Below are positions 6,601 through 7,516 of a DNA stretch of 7,516 nucleotides, in pieces (the first letter of the stretch is position 1; the number at the start of each line of letters is the position of its first letter). The stretch lies in NCBI GenBank assembly GCA_030592085.1, contig JAUUZV010000120.1, positions 1 to 7,516 on the forward strand. Reading direction: 5' to 3'. The notes under the pieces were generated by a model. It had not been told where the DNA came from. It worked only from the letters and a program-made list of their open reading frames with translations, and searched no databases. The position numbers and the translations under genes were made by a program. The DNA comes from Clostridia bacterium. GTDB taxonomy: Bacteria; Bacillota; Clostridia; DUPQ01.

Positions 6601-7286
6601 TGGCAAAAATTCTTGTAGTTGAAGATGAAAGTAAAATTGCTAGATTTTTACAATTAGAGTTGGTTCATGAAGGGTATGAAGTTGAGGTAGCTTTAAATGG
6701 ATATGAAGGGTATCAAAAAGCAATAGAAGGTAATTTTGATTTAGTTTTACTTGATTTAATGCTTCCAGGTTTAAGTGGTATTGAGGTATGTAGACGGTTA
6801 AGAAACCAATCAGAAATCCCAATTATTATGTTAACAGCTAAAGATGACATTTCAGATAAAGTAACAGGTCTTGATATGGGAGCTGATGATTATATTACAA
6901 AACCATTTGCCATTGAAGAAGTTTTTGCTAGGATTAGGGTTGCTCTTAATAGAGTTATAAAAAAAGAAAAAACAGAAAATATATACCACTATAAAGAGTT
7001 AACAGTTAACAAGGATAACTATGATGTATATTATAAGGAGGAAAAAGTAATTCTAACTAAGAAAGAATTTTCATTACTAGTTTATTTGTTAGATAATATT
7101 AATGTAGTAGTCCCAAGAGAGACTATTTTATCAAAAGTTTGGGGTTATGAGTATATTGGTGAAACAAATATTGTTGATGTTTATGTTTCATATATAAGAA
7201 CAAAAATCGATCAAAAGTATAATGTGGATATTATAAAAACCATTAGGGGTGTAGGTTATATAATTAGAGAGGACAAGGATGAGTAA
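6600..7286 (+). CDS. OmpR/PhoB-family response regulator
   Basis: This 228-residue DNA-binding response regulator is complete. The receiver domain (about 1-118) has acidic residues E8/D9, phospho-acceptor D52 in LLDLMLPG, T79 in MLTAK, and the switch region ADDYITKPF with Y98 and K101. After a linker, the winged-helix effector domain (about 130-225) contains LTKKEFSLLVYLL, the DNA-recognition region (VDVYVSYIRTKID) and the closing TIRGVGYII hairpin. All key residues are intact. The ATG shares its A with the stop of the membrane protein gene, and GAGGTG at 6586-6591 is a well-spaced ribosome site. The histidine kinase gene begins 8 nt before this gene ends, so it is the cognate sensor. The sequence resembles ArlR/CsrR-type regulators, but the stimulus and regulon cannot be told from the window. 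Confidence 0.95.
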   Translation: MAKILVVEDESKIARFLQLELVHEGYEVEVALNGYEGYQKAIEGNFDLVLLDLMLPGLSGIEVCRRLRNQSEIPIIMLTAKDDISDKVTGLDMGADDYITKPFAIEEVFARIRVALNRVIKKEKTENIYHYKELTVNKDNYDVYYKEEKVILTKKEFSLLVYLLDNINVVVPRETILSKVWGYEYIGETNIVDVYVSYIRTKIDQKYNVDIIKTIRGVGYIIREDKDE

Positions 7287-7516
7287 TAATAATATATATC
7301 AGCGAAAATCTCTACGACGTAAATTAACCAGTCAATATGTGGGGATTTTTACTATTGTTTATTTTATATTATTAATTGGAATTATGATGACCATAATTAC
7401 ATCTGAGTATATTAGCATAGAAAATCATACTATTAATATCACTTCTTCAAAATTACAAGAAGAAGGAATTACTATTAACAAAAACTTAGACAATACTGGG
7501 TATGAAAAATATATAT
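7279..7516 (+). CDS. Sensor histidine kinase, N-terminal part (3' truncated by window)
   Basis: An open frame runs from ATG 7279 to the window end (79 codons). It is preceded by AGAGAGGA (7265-7272) as ribosome site and overlaps the response regulator stop by 8 nt. The N-terminus is basic (QRKSLRRKL, residues 8-16) and is followed by one hydrophobic helix at about 20-41. A polar segment after it (SEYISIENHT...) is expected to lie outside the membrane. This is the normal layout of the first membrane segment of a class I sensor kinase. The dimerisation and ATPase domains lie beyond the window, so the call rests on position after an OmpR-family regulator plus this topology. Confidence 0.8.
   Translation, partial: MSNNNIYQRKSLRRKLTSQYVGIFTIVYFILLIGIMMTIITSEYISIENHTINITSSKLQEEGITINKNLDNTGYEKYI

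Noticed and set aside
6640..6822. Antisense open frame of 60 codons in the response regulator gene
   Set aside because: The receiver domain on the other strand is fully intact; this is a shadow frame.
1..7516. CRISPR array, tRNA, insertion sequence or prophage
   Set aside because: No regularly spaced repeats, no tRNA-like fold, no transposase or phage gene; genes fill the window almost completely.

Overview
The window is about 70% AT. It is densely packed with genes, with Shine-Dalgarno (SD) sites at most starts, and its protein families are typical of low-GC Firmicutes. The style suggests a clostridial organism, perhaps of the Lachnospirales/Vallitalea type; that placement is inference from composition and families only. 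No rRNA, tRNA, CRISPR array, insertion sequence or phage gene is visible.

Left block (1-4565, + strand): four genes run head to tail with overlaps of 8, 1 and 4 nt, so they very likely form one translationally coupled operon that begins outside the window. They encode (i) the C-terminal 277 residues of an NAD/FAD-dependent oxidoreductase of the kind found in glycerol-3-phosphate dehydrogenase (glp) clusters; (ii) its usual partner, a small four-cysteine DUF1667 protein; (iii) a 700-residue hypothetical glycosyl hydrolase (GHL6-like) with a beta-galactosidase-trimerisation-like domain; and (iv) a CapA/PgsA-family metallophosphatase-fold protein. Neither the hydrolase nor the CapA-like protein has a signal peptide. 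A redox pair joined to a putative cytosolic glycosidase and a CapA-like hydrolase is the most unusual arrangement here. It suggests intracellular handling of a glycoside or glycan fragment, but the substrate cannot be read from the sequence.

Middle (4542-5942, - strand): a complete murC (UDP-N-acetylmuramate--L-alanine ligase, the first amino-acid addition in peptidoglycan synthesis) converges on the CapA-like gene. The two coding ends overlap by 24 nt, and an inverted repeat spans the junction.

Right block (5943-7516): a short divergent intergenic region carries a promoter for murC and a separate extended -10 promoter facing right. The rightward transcript encodes a small two-helix membrane protein with an N-terminal UBA-like/DUF4342-type domain, an OmpR/PhoB-family response regulator, and the start of a membrane histidine kinase cut by the window edge. 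These three genes also overlap or abut (1 nt and 8 nt), forming a three-gene signalling operon whose first member is a candidate accessory protein.
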